Below, piece after piece: positions 17,587 through 26,611 of a stretch of DNA of 64,000 bases. The notes beneath the pieces are model-generated. The model saw only the letters and a program-made list of their open reading frames with translations, searched no databases and was not told where the DNA came from. The stretch's first letter is position 1. The number at the start of each line of letters is the position of its first letter. The translations under genes and the position numbers were made by a program. Source of the stretch: Megasphaera sp. (GTDB lineage Bacteria > Bacillota > Negativicutes > Veillonellales > Megasphaeraceae); assembly GCA_022486585.1 (NCBI GenBank), contig JAKVKI010000002.1:1-64000 (forward strand), written 5' to 3'.

Positions 17587-19020
17587 ATGAAATTATGGGG
17601 CGGCCGGTTTACGAAGGCTACAGATAAAAGTGTAGAGGAATTTAATGCGTCTATTCAATATGATTGCCGCATGTATGCAGAAGATATTTGTGGCAGTATT
17701 GCTCATGCGACCATGCTGGCAAAGCAGGGGATTATTTCGCAAGAGGACAAGGATGCTATTGTCAGCGGTTTGAAAACGATTTATGAACAAATTGAAGCAG
17801 GGGATTTTGAGTTTTCTGTGGAATTAGAAGATATCCATATGAATGTAGAAAAACGCCTTACTGATGCGATTGGCGAAGCAGGAAAACGCTTGCATACAGG
17901 GCGCAGCCGTAATGATCAGGTGGCACTGGATACACACATGTATATCCGTAAAGAAATTGCAGCTATCGCTAAACTACTCATACAGCTCCAGCAGTCTCTT
18001 GTCAGTGCAGCAGAAAAACACAAGGATGTCATCATGCCGGGATATACTCATTTGCAACGGGCTCAGCCGGTCCTGTTTAGTCACCATATGATGGCGTATT
18101 TTTCCATGCTGTCCCGGGATTTCATCCATTTGCAGTATGCCTGGGATATGGCTGATATGATGCCTCTTGGTGCCGGCGCTCTGGCTGGGACGACCTATCC
18201 GCTGGATCAGCCCTTTGTTGCCAAGACCCTTCATTTTGGCAAACTCTATGACAACAGTCTCGATGCTGTCAGCGATCGGGATTACATCATAGCCTTCTTG
18301 GAATTTGCTGCTGTCCTCATGATGCATTTGAGTCGTTTGTCTGAAGAATTTATTCTTTGGTCTTCGTCGGAATTTAAATTCATTGAACTCGACGATTCTC
18401 ATTGCACTGGTTCATCGATTATGCCGCAGAAAAAAAATCCTGATATTTGTGAACTCGTTCGTGGTAAAACTGGCCGTTTCTATGGCCATCTTATGGGCGT
18501 GCTGACCATGATGAAAGGGATTCCTATGGCCTATGACAAAGATATGCAGGAAGACAAGGAAGGCGTCTTTGATGCTATCGATAATTTGAAATTCGCTCTG
18601 ACGATTTATGCAGCGATGATCGATAAGATGACGGTCAATAAAGAACATATGCGGGAAGTATTGGAAACAGATTTTTCCAATGCGACGGATATGGCCGATT
18701 ATTTAGCTAAGAAAGGATTACCGTTCCGGGAAGCTCATGCTGTCGTTGGCAAAGCTGTCCATTACTGCATCGAAAAGGGAAAAGTCCTGCAACAGCTCAG
18801 CCTCGAAGAATTACAGGCTATGAGTCCGTTGTTTGCTGAAGATATTCATCATTATTTGGATATTGAAATCTGCGTCGATCAGCGGAATACGTATAATGGC
18901 ACGGCGCCAAGCTCGGTAGAACGCCAATGCCGGGACGGACACCAGACGGTTCATACGGAACAAGAACAAATGGATCAGTGGAGTGACATTGTTTCCACCG
19001 TCTATGATTTGGTGAAATAA
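17587..19020 (+). CDS. argH: Argininosuccinate lyase
   Basis: A 477-residue fumarase/aspartase-superfamily enzyme that splits argininosuccinate into arginine and fumarate. The signature [12 protein letters not shown] (about 277-288) holds the catalytic Ser loop, and [11 protein letters not shown] (about 155-165) has the catalytic His. The N-terminal MKLWGGRF is typical. The protein is about 15 residues longer than usual because of a polar C-terminal extension (after ECQRDGH-like [13 protein letters not shown]). AAAGGAG precedes the ATG. It lies 120 nt downstream of argG with a GC-rich hairpin between, so expression may be partly independent. Confidence 0.97.
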   Translation: MKLWGGRFTKATDKSVEEFNASIQYDCRMYAEDICGSIAHATMLAKQGIISQEDKDAIVSGLKTIYEQIEAGDFEFSVELEDIHMNVEKRLTDAIGEAGKRLHTGRSRNDQVALDTHMYIRKEIAAIAKLLIQLQQSLVSAAEKHKDVIMPGYTHLQRAQPVLFSHHMMAYFSMLSRDFIHLQYAWDMADMMPLGAGALAGTTYPLDQPFVAKTLHFGKLYDNSLDAVSDRDYIIAFLEFAAVLMMHLSRLSEEFILWSSSEFKFIELDDSHCTGSSIMPQKKNPDICELVRGKTGRFYGHLMGVLTMMKGIPMAYDKDMQEDKEGVFDAIDNLKFALTIYAAMIDKMTVNKEHMREVLETDFSNATDMADYLAKKGLPFREAHAVVGKAVHYCIEKGKVLQQLSLEELQAMSPLFAEDIHHYLDIEICVDQRNTYNGTAPSSVERQCRDGHQTVHTEQEQMDQWSDIVSTVYDLVK

Positions 19021-19057
19021 TTAAATTGTAAGGTCAATGGATCTTGCGTGCATAATG

Positions 19058-19106
19058 AAATCCGGCAGCTTCTGTACAGAGGAACAGAGACTGCCGGATT
19101 TTTGTG
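19058..19106. terminator. Bidirectional terminator between argH and acyl-CoA ligase
   Basis: AAATCCGGCAG (19058-19068) pairs with CTGCCGGATTT (19091-19101), with an inner TCTGT/ACAGA pairing and a T run. It separates convergent genes. Confidence 0.8.
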
Positions 19107-19117
19107 TATGGACGAAA

Positions 19118-20614
19118 CTATTTTTTGCTAGTATCAGAAAGTGTACGATTATATAGATCTTTTAGTGCTAGTTTAGCGATTTTACCGCTGGCCATACGAG
19201 GCATTTCGCTGATTTTGTAATACTTTTTTGGTACTTTGAATAAGGCTAGATTTTCCTGGAGAAATTTTTTCAAGGCTCGCTGAGAAATCTCAGTGTTGTC
19301 TGTTGTCGTATAGTAGCAGCAGCCGACTTGGCCGCGGACCGTATCGGGTATGCCGATAACAGCGCCTTCTTTGATGCCTGGGTATTGATACAATACTTCT
19401 TCAATTTCACGGGGATAAATATTTTCTCCCATACTGATGATCATTTCTTTAATGCGGTCGACAATATGCAGATAATTATCAGTGTCACAGATGGCGATAT
19501 CTCCCGTATAGAGCCAGCCGCCGCGTAATGTTTCAGAAGTGGCGCCTGGCTGATGCCAATAGCCTTGCATGACATTTTTACCTTGGACGATGAGTTGTCC
19601 TGCTGTGCCGTTAGGGACATCATAGCCGTCCTCATCGACGATGCGGACTTTGACGCCAGGAAGCGGCAGACCAATAGAGCCGGCCTTGACCTTGGCCGGG
19701 GGATTGACAGCTACGACGGGCGAGGCCTCTGACAGGCCGTATCCTTCGATAATGGATAAACCGAATTTAGCTTCAAAGACCTCGATGAGGTGTAACGGCA
19801 GCGTCGTACCGCCTAAAATAGTATATCGTACAGTAGCCAGATCCTTTTTTGTTGCTGTTTGAATGAGGACCGTACAGATGGACGGAACAAGATAAACAAC
19901 GGTGAGCTCATAATCACGAATGCATTTGACGACGTCCTTTAAGGTGTAGGAATCGAATAAGACGATTTTGGCACCAGCCAGGAGCGGATTCATGATGCCT
20001 GTGCAAAGACAGAAACAATGATACATTGGCAAAATGCAAAGAATCTTATCGTTCCGTGTGATATGGAGGACTTCCTGGACTTGGCGGGCATTACAGGTTA
20101 TATTGTTATGGCTCAGGACGGCGCCTTTGGGGGAACCAGTCGTTCCTGACGTATAGATAATAATATATGGTTCACATGCTTTGAAATATGCCGGTAAGGG
20201 TGGAGCAGGCGGGGCACCAGCTGGAATACTGCAGGTTTCGATATCCAACTGTTTCAACGTGCCGATGAATTCCTTGGTGTACTCTTTCGCTGTCCAGTCG
20301 AACGGACGGGAGGTTAGCAGGAAGGTACTGCCTGAGCTTTTTAGGATATAAGCTGTTTCACGGATACTGAGTTGTATATTAATGGGGACGACAATGGCAC
20401 CAAGAGAAGAAATAGCCATATACGACACGATGTAGTTGACGGTCTTGCGGGAAAAAATAGCGATGCGGTCGCCACGGCGTACACCGGCGGCATAAAGGTT
20501 ATTGCGGCATACGGTTACAGCTTGTCGCAGCGCGCGATAGGTGATCTCTTTTTTTCGGTCAACGACGGCGACATCTTCGTCCCGCCCATAGGCGAGTAGT
20601 TCATGGACTAGCAT
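19118..20614 (-). CDS. AMP-forming acyl-CoA synthetase / ligase
   Basis: A 498-residue ANL-superfamily enzyme that activates a carboxylic acid to an acyl-AMP and then usually a CoA thioester. The P-loop-like IIYTSGTTGSPKGAVLSHNN (near 150-170), the EGYGLSEASP motif (near 285), and YTGDIAICD...IVDRIKEMIISMGENIYPREIEE (near 365-405) are all present, as is a C-terminal Lys in SGKIAK. Best guess is a medium/long-chain fatty-acid CoA ligase; the acid cannot be fixed from sequence. No carrier-protein domain or membrane segment is seen. It stands alone, divergent from tRNA-Leu and convergent with argH. Confidence 0.88.
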   Translation of the reverse strand: MLVHELLAYGRDEDVAVVDRKKEITYRALRQAVTVCRNNLYAAGVRRGDRIAIFSRKTVNYIVSYMAISSLGAIVVPINIQLSIRETAYILKSSGSTFLLTSRPFDWTAKEYTKEFIGTLKQLDIETCSIPAGAPPAPPLPAYFKACEPYIIIYTSGTTGSPKGAVLSHNNITCNARQVQEVLHITRNDKILCILPMYHCFCLCTGIMNPLLAGAKIVLFDSYTLKDVVKCIRDYELTVVYLVPSICTVLIQTATKKDLATVRYTILGGTTLPLHLIEVFEAKFGLSIIEGYGLSEASPVVAVNPPAKVKAGSIGLPLPGVKVRIVDEDGYDVPNGTAGQLIVQGKNVMQGYWHQPGATSETLRGGWLYTGDIAICDTDNYLHIVDRIKEMIISMGENIYPREIEEVLYQYPGIKEGAVIGIPDTVRGQVGCCYYTTTDNTEISQRALKKFLQENLALFKVPKKYYKISEMPRMASGKIAKLALKDLYNRTLSDTSKK

Positions 20615-20708
20615 AGTATCACTCTTTTCATGATAGAGGTATTGTTTACTACGATTTTACCATGAATGGATTAAAAAATCAGCAAAAAAATAATTTCAGG
20701 AAAATTCC

Positions 20709-20737
20709 TTGACGAACATATAAATAATTGGTATAAT
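20709..20737 (+). promoter_or_regulatory. Promoter of tRNA-Leu
   Basis: TTGACG at 20709-20714 and TATAAT at 20732-20737 are separated by 17 nt, about 40 nt before the tRNA. Confidence 0.75.
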
Positions 20738-20777
20738 CATTCTTGTGCTAAGGATGCTTGGTACGAACAAGATACAT

Positions 20778-20861
20778 GCCGGAGTGGCGGAATGGCAGAC
20801 GCACCTGACTCAAAATCAGGCGGGTAACACCGTGTGGGTTCAAGTCCCACCCCCGGCACCA
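20778..20861 (+). tRNA. tRNA-Leu (anticodon CAA)
   Basis: A class II tRNA of 84 nt with encoded CCA. The anticodon stem CCTGA/TCAGG encloses the loop CTCAAAA, giving anticodon CAA, which reads TTG. The variable arm is CGGGTAACACCG-like, and the T arm is GTGGG TTCAAGT CCCAC. The acceptor stem GCCGGAG/CCCCGGC has a non-Watson-Crick A6-C67 position, while the other six pairs are standard. Confidence 0.92.
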
Positions 20862-20862
20862 T

Positions 20863-20911
20863 AAAAAGCTTCATCATGCAGCTGACTATCAGCAGAATGA
20901 TGAAGCTTTTT
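20863..20911 (+). terminator. Terminator after tRNA-Leu
   Basis: A 15-bp perfect arm pair AAAAAGCTTCATCAT (20863-20877) and its complement (20897-20911), with an inner GCTGA/TCAGC stem and a T run. Confidence 0.85.
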
Positions 20912-21017
20912 ACGTAGGACCAGTTCAGGCAGAGCGGAACTGCAAAGATATCCCTGGCGATGCCCGTACAGGTTGTTGCTTGCCATTGTCACATATTCTT
21001 TTATGGGGTCATGTTAT

Positions 21018-21782
21018 ATGGAATCTAAAGAAAATGAAAACCAAGAAAACCAGGAACTAAACAAACAGACGGAGATCGTGCCTGCTGATCAGGCGAATAT
21101 GCCCTTAAGCGGTCATTTGGATGAATTCCGTTTTCGGCTTATTATCTGTCTGGTCGTAGTAACAGCTGCCAGTGGCATTGCCTATGCCTATGTGGAAGAT
21201 ATTATCGCGGCTATTGCAGCACCGGCAGGGAAGCTGTATTTCCTCAATCCGGCGGAGGTGTTTTTTTCATATATCAAAATCGCTGTATTTACAGGCTGCA
21301 TGGCTGCATTGCCAGTTCTGTGCTATGAAGTCTGGGCTTTTGTCCGACCGGCATTGAAGCCGTCAGAGCGTGTATCCGTGTGGTGGTTCATCCCGACGGT
21401 AGTCTTACTGTTCTACGCTGGCTTAGCTTTTTCTTACGTTGCTGTATTGCCGGCAGCAGTGACCTTTTTCATGGGTTTTGCAACGGATACATTACAACCC
21501 ATGTTCTCGCTGGATGCATATTTATCATTTTTTATTGCCTTTGAGCTGCCTTTTGGTATCGTTTTTGAGCTACCGCTCATCTTGTTCCTTTTAGCCAAAG
21601 CCGGCCTCATTACATCAACATTCCTAAAAAGCAAGCGGAAGATCATGATTGTCATTGCATTCGTTTTTGCAGCAATCGTATCGCCGACAACGGATATATT
21701 TACACAGGCCATGATTGCGGTTCCCATGATATTGCTTTATGAATTTAGCATTGTCTTGGTAAAATGGTTATTACGGAAATAA
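21018..21782 (+). CDS. tatC: Sec-independent protein translocase TatC
   Basis: A 254-residue polytopic membrane protein with six hydrophobic segments, the twin-arginine signal receptor of the Tat system. The N-terminal PLSGHLDEFRFRLI (about 30-43) matches the TatC consensus HLxELRxRL. The segment FVRPALKPSERV in the second loop and SPTTDIFTQ near the end are typical. ATG at 21018 is preferred over an upstream TTG at 20973 because the extension is not TatC-like, though its ribosome site (GGGG) is weak. No tatA or tatB gene is adjacent, which is unusual; they must be elsewhere. The charged N-terminal 28 residues (Glu/Asn/Gln-rich) are a small extension. Confidence 0.93.
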   Translation: MESKENENQENQELNKQTEIVPADQANMPLSGHLDEFRFRLIICLVVVTAASGIAYAYVEDIIAAIAAPAGKLYFLNPAEVFFSYIKIAVFTGCMAALPVLCYEVWAFVRPALKPSERVSVWWFIPTVVLLFYAGLAFSYVAVLPAAVTFFMGFATDTLQPMFSLDAYLSFFIAFELPFGIVFELPLILFLLAKAGLITSTFLKSKRKIMIVIAFVFAAIVSPTTDIFTQAMIAVPMILLYEFSIVLVKWLLRK

Positions 21783-21847
21783 AGATTCGTGAAGTCAAGG
21801 GAATCATGAATATAAAAATTATGTAAATGAGCAGGGTATACTTCTTA

Positions 21848-21876
21848 TTGACAAGCGCTAAAGCGTAATGTATAAT
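21848..21876 (+). promoter_or_regulatory. Promoter of tRNA-Pro
   Basis: Consensus TTGACA (21848-21853) and TATAAT (21871-21876) with a 17-nt spacer, 12 nt before the tRNA start. Confidence 0.9.
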
Positions 21877-21887
21877 AAGAACGTTGA

Positions 21888-21964
21888 CGGGACGTGGCGC
21901 AGCTTGGTAGCGCGCTTCCTTGGGGTGGAAGAGGTCGCGAGTTCAAATCTCGCCGTTCCGACCA
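21888..21964 (+). tRNA. tRNA-Pro (anticodon GGG)
   Basis: A 77-nt class I tRNA with encoded CCA. The anticodon stem CTTCC/GGAAG encloses TTGGGGT, anticodon GGG, reading CCC and CCT. The T arm is GCGAG TTCAAAT CTCGC. The acceptor CGGGACG/CGTTCCG has one G-T wobble. Confidence 0.95.
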
Positions 21965-21978
21965 CGTAATAAACGAAT

Positions 21979-22009
21979 CTCCGGACTTTTAGTCCGGAGT
22001 ATTTTTTTT
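21979..22009 (+). terminator. Terminator after tRNA-Pro
   Basis: CTCCGGACT (21979-21987) and AGTCCGGAG (21991-21999) form a stem, followed by a run of eight T. Confidence 0.9.
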
Positions 22010-22140
22010 GCCTGATTAGGCGTAGAAAGTCTTGAGGGCATCCGTATGAAAATCAGCCTTGTACCAATATTGTGGTGATGGTATAGTAAACATAGTACAT
22101 CGTATTGTCTATTCATCATAGGAACAGGGAGGATACTGTA

Positions 22141-23367
22141 ATGGATATCAAACAACGCATATGGGAACAAGGACAGCAATATGACAGCTTTTATTTATAT
22201 GATGAAAAAAGAATCATAGAAAATACCCATCGTCTTCAACAGGATTTCCCTTTAGTTGATTTTTTATATTCTATGAAGACCAATCCAGCACCAGCTGTTG
22301 TACGCTGTGTATGTGCGCAAGGTTTTGGCGTTGATGCAGCCAGCCTGAACGAAGTCAAACTAGCTGTATCAACAGGCGTGCCAGCTGCGCATATCCTGTA
22401 TTCGGCACCAGGAAAAAGGGAAGCAGATATACAAGAGGCGCTAGGGAAATCTACTGTGATAGCTGACAGTATTGCTGAAATCATGAAGATACAGAAAATA
22501 GCGCAGGAAAAGGGTATCATAGTCCCAATCGGTATTCGCATTAATCCTGATTTTACGTTTACAATGGATAAGGGGATGCCATCTAAATTTGGTATAGATG
22601 AAGAACAAGTACTGTCATTGATTTCGCAATGGGTACAGTTACCCAATATAAAAATCATTGGTATCCATGTCCATGTTAAAAGTCAGGAATTACAGGCCGA
22701 TGTATTGGCAGCATATCATAAAAAAATATTTCAATTGGCGTATACGATTCGGCAAGCATTAGGATATGCGCTTACGTTTGTGAATATGGGATCCGGTCTT
22801 GGTATTCCCTATTCTCGTAGCGATGTACCACTGGATACAGCACGATTAGGACGTCAAACAGCGGTACTGATAGACGCATACAGAAAAAAATTAGCTGGTA
22901 CGAAAATCATTTTGGAAACTGGACGGTATGCCGTTGGGGATAGCGGATACTACGTTACTAAGGTGTTGGATCGCAAAGAGTCGCGAGGCAAAACCTTCAT
23001 CATATTGCAAAATACGCTCAATGGTTTTGTCCGACCAAGTTTAAACCAGCTGGTCCGGCATTATACAGATAAAGAACACCCGACTATGTATGAACCATTT
23101 TTTACTTGTACAGATGCGTTCCCGATAGATGCGCTTACAGAAGAAAAGGAAACGGAAATGGTGACTTTAGCGGGCAATTTGTGTGCAGCGACGGATGTTA
23201 TTGCAACGGATATGGTGTTACCCAAACTTAAACCAGGTGATTTGATCGTTATGAACGATGCTGGCAGCTATGCGGCAGTTATGACACCGATGCAATTCTC
23301 ATCTCAAGAAAAACCACAACAATTATTTTTGCGCAAGGATGGAACGGTAGTCAACGCAATGGAATAA
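22141..23367 (+). CDS. PLP-dependent decarboxylase, LysA/type III fold
   Basis: A 408-residue enzyme of the alanine-racemase-like barrel plus C-terminal beta domain. ATG at 22141 follows GGGAGGA. The PLP lysine is Lys46 in FLYSMKTNP; GFGVDAASLNEVKLA and ILYSAPGKREADI follow as in diaminopimelate and ornithine decarboxylases. GSGLGIPY (near 221) is the PLP phosphate loop, and CAATDVI (near 350) replaces the CESGD motif of classic LysA. This last difference makes a role in another amino-acid or siderophore pathway (SbnH/BtrK-like) possible, but meso-diaminopimelate decarboxylation to lysine cannot be excluded. It is alone, convergent with the MFS gene and 17 nt from its stop. Confidence 0.78.
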   Translation: MDIKQRIWEQGQQYDSFYLYDEKRIIENTHRLQQDFPLVDFLYSMKTNPAPAVVRCVCAQGFGVDAASLNEVKLAVSTGVPAAHILYSAPGKREADIQEALGKSTVIADSIAEIMKIQKIAQEKGIIVPIGIRINPDFTFTMDKGMPSKFGIDEEQVLSLISQWVQLPNIKIIGIHVHVKSQELQADVLAAYHKKIFQLAYTIRQALGYALTFVNMGSGLGIPYSRSDVPLDTARLGRQTAVLIDAYRKKLAGTKIILETGRYAVGDSGYYVTKVLDRKESRGKTFIILQNTLNGFVRPSLNQLVRHYTDKEHPTMYEPFFTCTDAFPIDALTEEKETEMVTLAGNLCAATDVIATDMVLPKLKPGDLIVMNDAGSYAAVMTPMQFSSQEKPQQLFLRKDGTVVNAME

Positions 23368-23384
23368 GGGGGCTCCGTTAGCAG

Positions 23385-24563
23385 TTATCGCTTGTTCTGC
23401 TGTCGTTGTACAGCTATGCTGATGGCTGCCAATATGATTCCTGCGGTCACGAAGACGTATTTCATGCCTAACATGGTAGCGATGACACCGCCCAGGAGCG
23501 GCCCTAACATAGAACCAATCTGCTGAGCTGAGAATAAGAGACCGAAGACACGTCCTTTCGTATGGGAATCTGTGCTTTCAGCTAATATAGCATTGATAGA
23601 GGGGTAAATGCCAGAGAAAAACAACCCTACAGCAAACTGACAAGCAGCGAAATAATAGAGATTATTCGGCAGTGCCTGGATGAAGCTGCAAATGGAAGCG
23701 GCCATAAGGGCATAGGTCAATGACTTATGGAATCCATGGTGCTGCCCGAATTGTCCCCATAACGGTGCTGTCATAGCACTGGCAAAACCACCGAGTGAAA
23801 AAATGAACCCCGATACGAGGACTAAGTTGTCCATTTCACCGGCTAAAGCAGTGATATACGTTGTCAATATGGGCTGAATGAGCAGGATGACCATGGAAAC
23901 AAAAATGGAGTACAGCAATAGATTGCGGATTACCGGATTCTTCCACAGGTGCGGTTCTTTTACGGCGGCACCGTTTTTTTCCGGTATGGCGAGGCTGTCT
24001 GGCGGTTCTTTGATACAGAACGTCAGGACCAGAAAATTGACGAACAGGGCAGCTGCTGCCAGAAAGAAGGACATGCGCATACCAAAGATTTCAGCTAAAA
24101 TACCGCCGAAGAGTGGTCCAATGACGCCGCCGGCTGTGAGACCGCCTTGCATGACACCGAGGCACAGTCCTAATTTTTTAGGGGGTGCGTAAATAGTCAT
24201 GATAGCTAATTCCATAGGCCACAGGCCGCAGGCAAAGCCTTGGAAAACACGCATCAATGTCAGCTGTAACGGTGTCTGGACGATACCGCCGAGAAAGTAA
24301 CTGATAGCTAATAGAAAGCTGGCTCGCATAGCCATGAGCCGTTTCCCTTTTTTATCAGCCAGTCCGCCCCAAATAGGCGTCATTACGGCTGTAATGGCAA
24401 AACAAGAGGAAAAAACAAGACCAGACCACAGGTTGACAGAGGCGGGATCGCAGCCTAATTCATGAGTCAGATACAGTGGTAAAAATGGTACAAGCATAGT
24501 ATAACTAGCTGACATGAAGACGACATTACAGGTCAAAGTAGCGAGACAGATTTTCCAATTCAT
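23385..24563 (-). CDS. MFS transporter, DHA1-like multidrug efflux
   Basis: A 392-residue protein with 12 predicted membrane segments. The loop 2-3 motif GGLADKKGKRLMAMR (about 65-79) is the MFS A motif, with its second-half equivalent APLWGQFGQHHG. GPLFGGILAE (about 152) in TM5 is the antiporter C motif, which supports drug:proton efflux. Substrate cannot be predicted. AGGTGAC stands before the ATG. It is divergent from the peptide importer operon and convergent with the PLP decarboxylase; no linked regulator gene is present. Confidence 0.87.
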   Translation of the reverse strand: MNWKICLATLTCNVVFMSASYTMLVPFLPLYLTHELGCDPASVNLWSGLVFSSCFAITAVMTPIWGGLADKKGKRLMAMRASFLLAISYFLGGIVQTPLQLTLMRVFQGFACGLWPMELAIMTIYAPPKKLGLCLGVMQGGLTAGGVIGPLFGGILAEIFGMRMSFFLAAAALFVNFLVLTFCIKEPPDSLAIPEKNGAAVKEPHLWKNPVIRNLLLYSIFVSMVILLIQPILTTYITALAGEMDNLVLVSGFIFSLGGFASAMTAPLWGQFGQHHGFHKSLTYALMAASICSFIQALPNNLYYFAACQFAVGLFFSGIYPSINAILAESTDSHTKGRVFGLLFSAQQIGSMLGPLLGGVIATMLGMKYVFVTAGIILAAISIAVQRQQNKR

Positions 24564-24672
24564 AGTGTCACCTGATTCTTTCGTAAACCAATCGCATTAA
24601 CAACATATTATACCGCAAATCCTTTGTTTTTTATAGAGGAGTGGCGCTGTTGGATAATACGAATAGGGACTC

Positions 24673-24701
24673 TTGAACTATTGTGCTCAGCCATATATAA
24701 T
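24673..24701 (+). promoter_or_regulatory. Promoter of the peptide-importer operon
   Basis: TTGAAC at 24673-24678 and TATAAT at 24696-24701 with a 17-nt spacer. The leader is about 60 nt and AT-rich. Confidence 0.65.
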
Positions 24702-24764
24702 AGTTATATTATGTACTTAATGTATATGATTTTTATTAAAATTTAACGTAAAGAGGGATTGCCC

Positions 24765-25697
24765 ATGTTTGTCTATCTTACAAAACGCCTGGTCGGCGCC
24801 TGCGTCGTTCTATGGGTCATCATTACGATCACCTTCGGCCTTATGCATGCTATTCCTGGCGGGCCGTTTACACAGGAAAAGAAACTGCCTCCAGCAGTCA
24901 TGGCGACTGTCGAAGCCCGCTATCATCTGGATGATTCGCTGTGGGATCAGTATGTCGATTATGTCAAACATGCAGCTGTCCTTGATCTGGGGCCATCTTA
25001 TAAATACCCCGGCAAGACCGTCAACGATATTATTGCCGAAACAATGCCTGTCTCAGCAGAATTAGGCCTTGCAGCATTGTTATTAGCAATCGGTGTTGGT
25101 GTTTTTGCCGGCATGGTGGCTGCCTGGTATAAAAATACGTGGATAGATTATAGTATGATGGTAGGTGCGACGTTAGGTGTCTCTGTGCCGAGTTTTATAT
25201 TAGCGGCTGTCCTCATTCAGCTCTTTGCCTTTACGTGGCCTGTCTTGCCGGCAGCTATGTGGAAAGGGCCGGCGTATGCCATCTTACCGGCGCTGGCACT
25301 GGCAGCACAGCCAACGGCGTTTATCATGCGTCTGACCCGATCGAGTGTGCTCGATGCGTTGGCCCAAGATTATATTCGTACAGCCCGTTCCCGTGGCGTT
25401 GGTACATGGAAGCTTCTCTGGCATCATGCGTTGCGTAATGCTTTGCTGCCAGTGGTCAGTTACATCGGTCCGCTTACGGCAGCCTTGCTTACAGGCAGCT
25501 TCATCGTTGAAACGATGTTTGCGATTCCGGGGCTGGGCCGGCATTTCGTTACCAGTATTTATAACCGTGATTATACCGTTATCTTGGGCATTACGATTTT
25601 CTATAGCTTTCTCATTATGATCATGAATTTGCTTATCGATGTCATGTATCCGTTATTAGATCCGCGGATCACGTTGAAGAACACGAAGGGGGAATAG
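24765..25697 (+). CDS. Oligopeptide/dipeptide ABC importer permease (OppB/DppB)
   Basis: A 310-residue inner-membrane permease with six segments. ATG at 24765 gives the family-typical N-terminus YLTKRLVGACVVLWVIITITF; AGAGGGA stands before it. The coupling loop RTARSRGVGTWKLLWHHALRNALLP (about 205-230) is the EAA-type contact with the ATPases, and VETMFAIPGLG (about 250) is typical of OppB. It is first in an eight-gene run on the same strand with permease OppC two bases downstream. Substrates of this family are short peptides, nickel complexes or murein tripeptides; the downstream peptidases favour peptides. Confidence 0.93.
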   Translation: MFVYLTKRLVGACVVLWVIITITFGLMHAIPGGPFTQEKKLPPAVMATVEARYHLDDSLWDQYVDYVKHAAVLDLGPSYKYPGKTVNDIIAETMPVSAELGLAALLLAIGVGVFAGMVAAWYKNTWIDYSMMVGATLGVSVPSFILAAVLIQLFAFTWPVLPAAMWKGPAYAILPALALAAQPTAFIMRLTRSSVLDALAQDYIRTARSRGVGTWKLLWHHALRNALLPVVSYIGPLTAALLTGSFIVETMFAIPGLGRHFVTSIYNRDYTVILGITIFYSFLIMIMNLLIDVMYPLLDPRITLKNTKGE

Positions 25698-25699
25698 CT

Positions 25700-26611
25700 A
25701 TGGAGGCTCATGAATTTCAGCCCATTACTGATGCAGACCGGATTGGTGCCTATGTAGCACCTCAGACCTTGCGTGACCGGGGATGGCAGCAAATGAAAAA
25801 AAATCGCCTCGCTCTTTGGGGGATGGCAATCGTTATTATTATGACCGTACTGGCTGTCGTGGGTCCGTGGGTAGTGCCCTATACATATGATTATCAGGAT
25901 TTGACCGGCGCCAATGCCTGGCCGTCGGCAGCCCATTGGTTCGGTACGGATTCCCTGGGGCGGGATCTCTTTGTCCGCGTCCTCTATGGAGCCCGTATTT
26001 CCCTGTCTATCGGTCTTGTTGCTAGCCTGATCAATCTTTTTATTGGTGTCTTATATGGTGGTATAGCCGGTCTTGCAGGGGGCAAAGTGGATCGGATGAT
26101 GATGCATGTCATCGATGTTCTCTACTCCATTCCTATGTTGCTTTACGTCATCCTGCTCATGGTAGTATTCAAGCCTGGCTTGTTGAACATTTATATTGCC
26201 CTTGGGATTGCCTATTGGCTCAATATGGCTCGTATCGTCCGTGGTCAGATCCTCAGTCTGAAACAGCAGGATTATGTCATGGCGGCGCGGGCTTGTGGTA
26301 CGTCGAACTGGCAGATCCTGCGCCGTCATATGATTCCCAACTGTGTTGGTCCGATCATTGTTACGCTGACGTTATCTATTCCAGATGCGATTTTTACAGA
26401 AGCATTTTTGAGCTTCATCGGTCTCGGCGTATCAGCGCCGATGGCTAGCTGGGGTGTTTTGTCGTCAGAAGGCATTAACAGTATGCGTTCATTTCCGTTT
26501 CAATTGATTTTCCCGGCACTGGCATTGTGTCTTACGATGCTGGGATTTATGTTCCTGGGCGACGGCCTTCGTGATGCCTTGGATCCGCAGAATCAGAAGG
26601 AGGGAAACTGA
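25700..26611 (+). CDS. Oligopeptide/dipeptide ABC importer permease (OppC/DppC)
   Basis: A 303-residue second permease. The N-terminal cytoplasmic stretch with RDRGWQQMKKNRLALWGMAI is the OppC_N domain; HWFGTDSLGRDLFVRVLYGARISLSIG (about 80-106) and the EAA-loop AARACGTSNWQILRRHMIPN (about 195-214), then EAFLSFIGLGVSAP, are all family signatures. It begins 2 nt after the OppB stop and overlaps the start of the ATPase gene by one base, so stoichiometric expression is expected. With OppB it forms the membrane channel. Confidence 0.94.
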   Translation: MEAHEFQPITDADRIGAYVAPQTLRDRGWQQMKKNRLALWGMAIVIIMTVLAVVGPWVVPYTYDYQDLTGANAWPSAAHWFGTDSLGRDLFVRVLYGARISLSIGLVASLINLFIGVLYGGIAGLAGGKVDRMMMHVIDVLYSIPMLLYVILLMVVFKPGLLNIYIALGIAYWLNMARIVRGQILSLKQQDYVMAARACGTSNWQILRRHMIPNCVGPIIVTLTLSIPDAIFTEAFLSFIGLGVSAPMASWGVLSSEGINSMRSFPFQLIFPALALCLTMLGFMFLGDGLRDALDPQNQKEGN

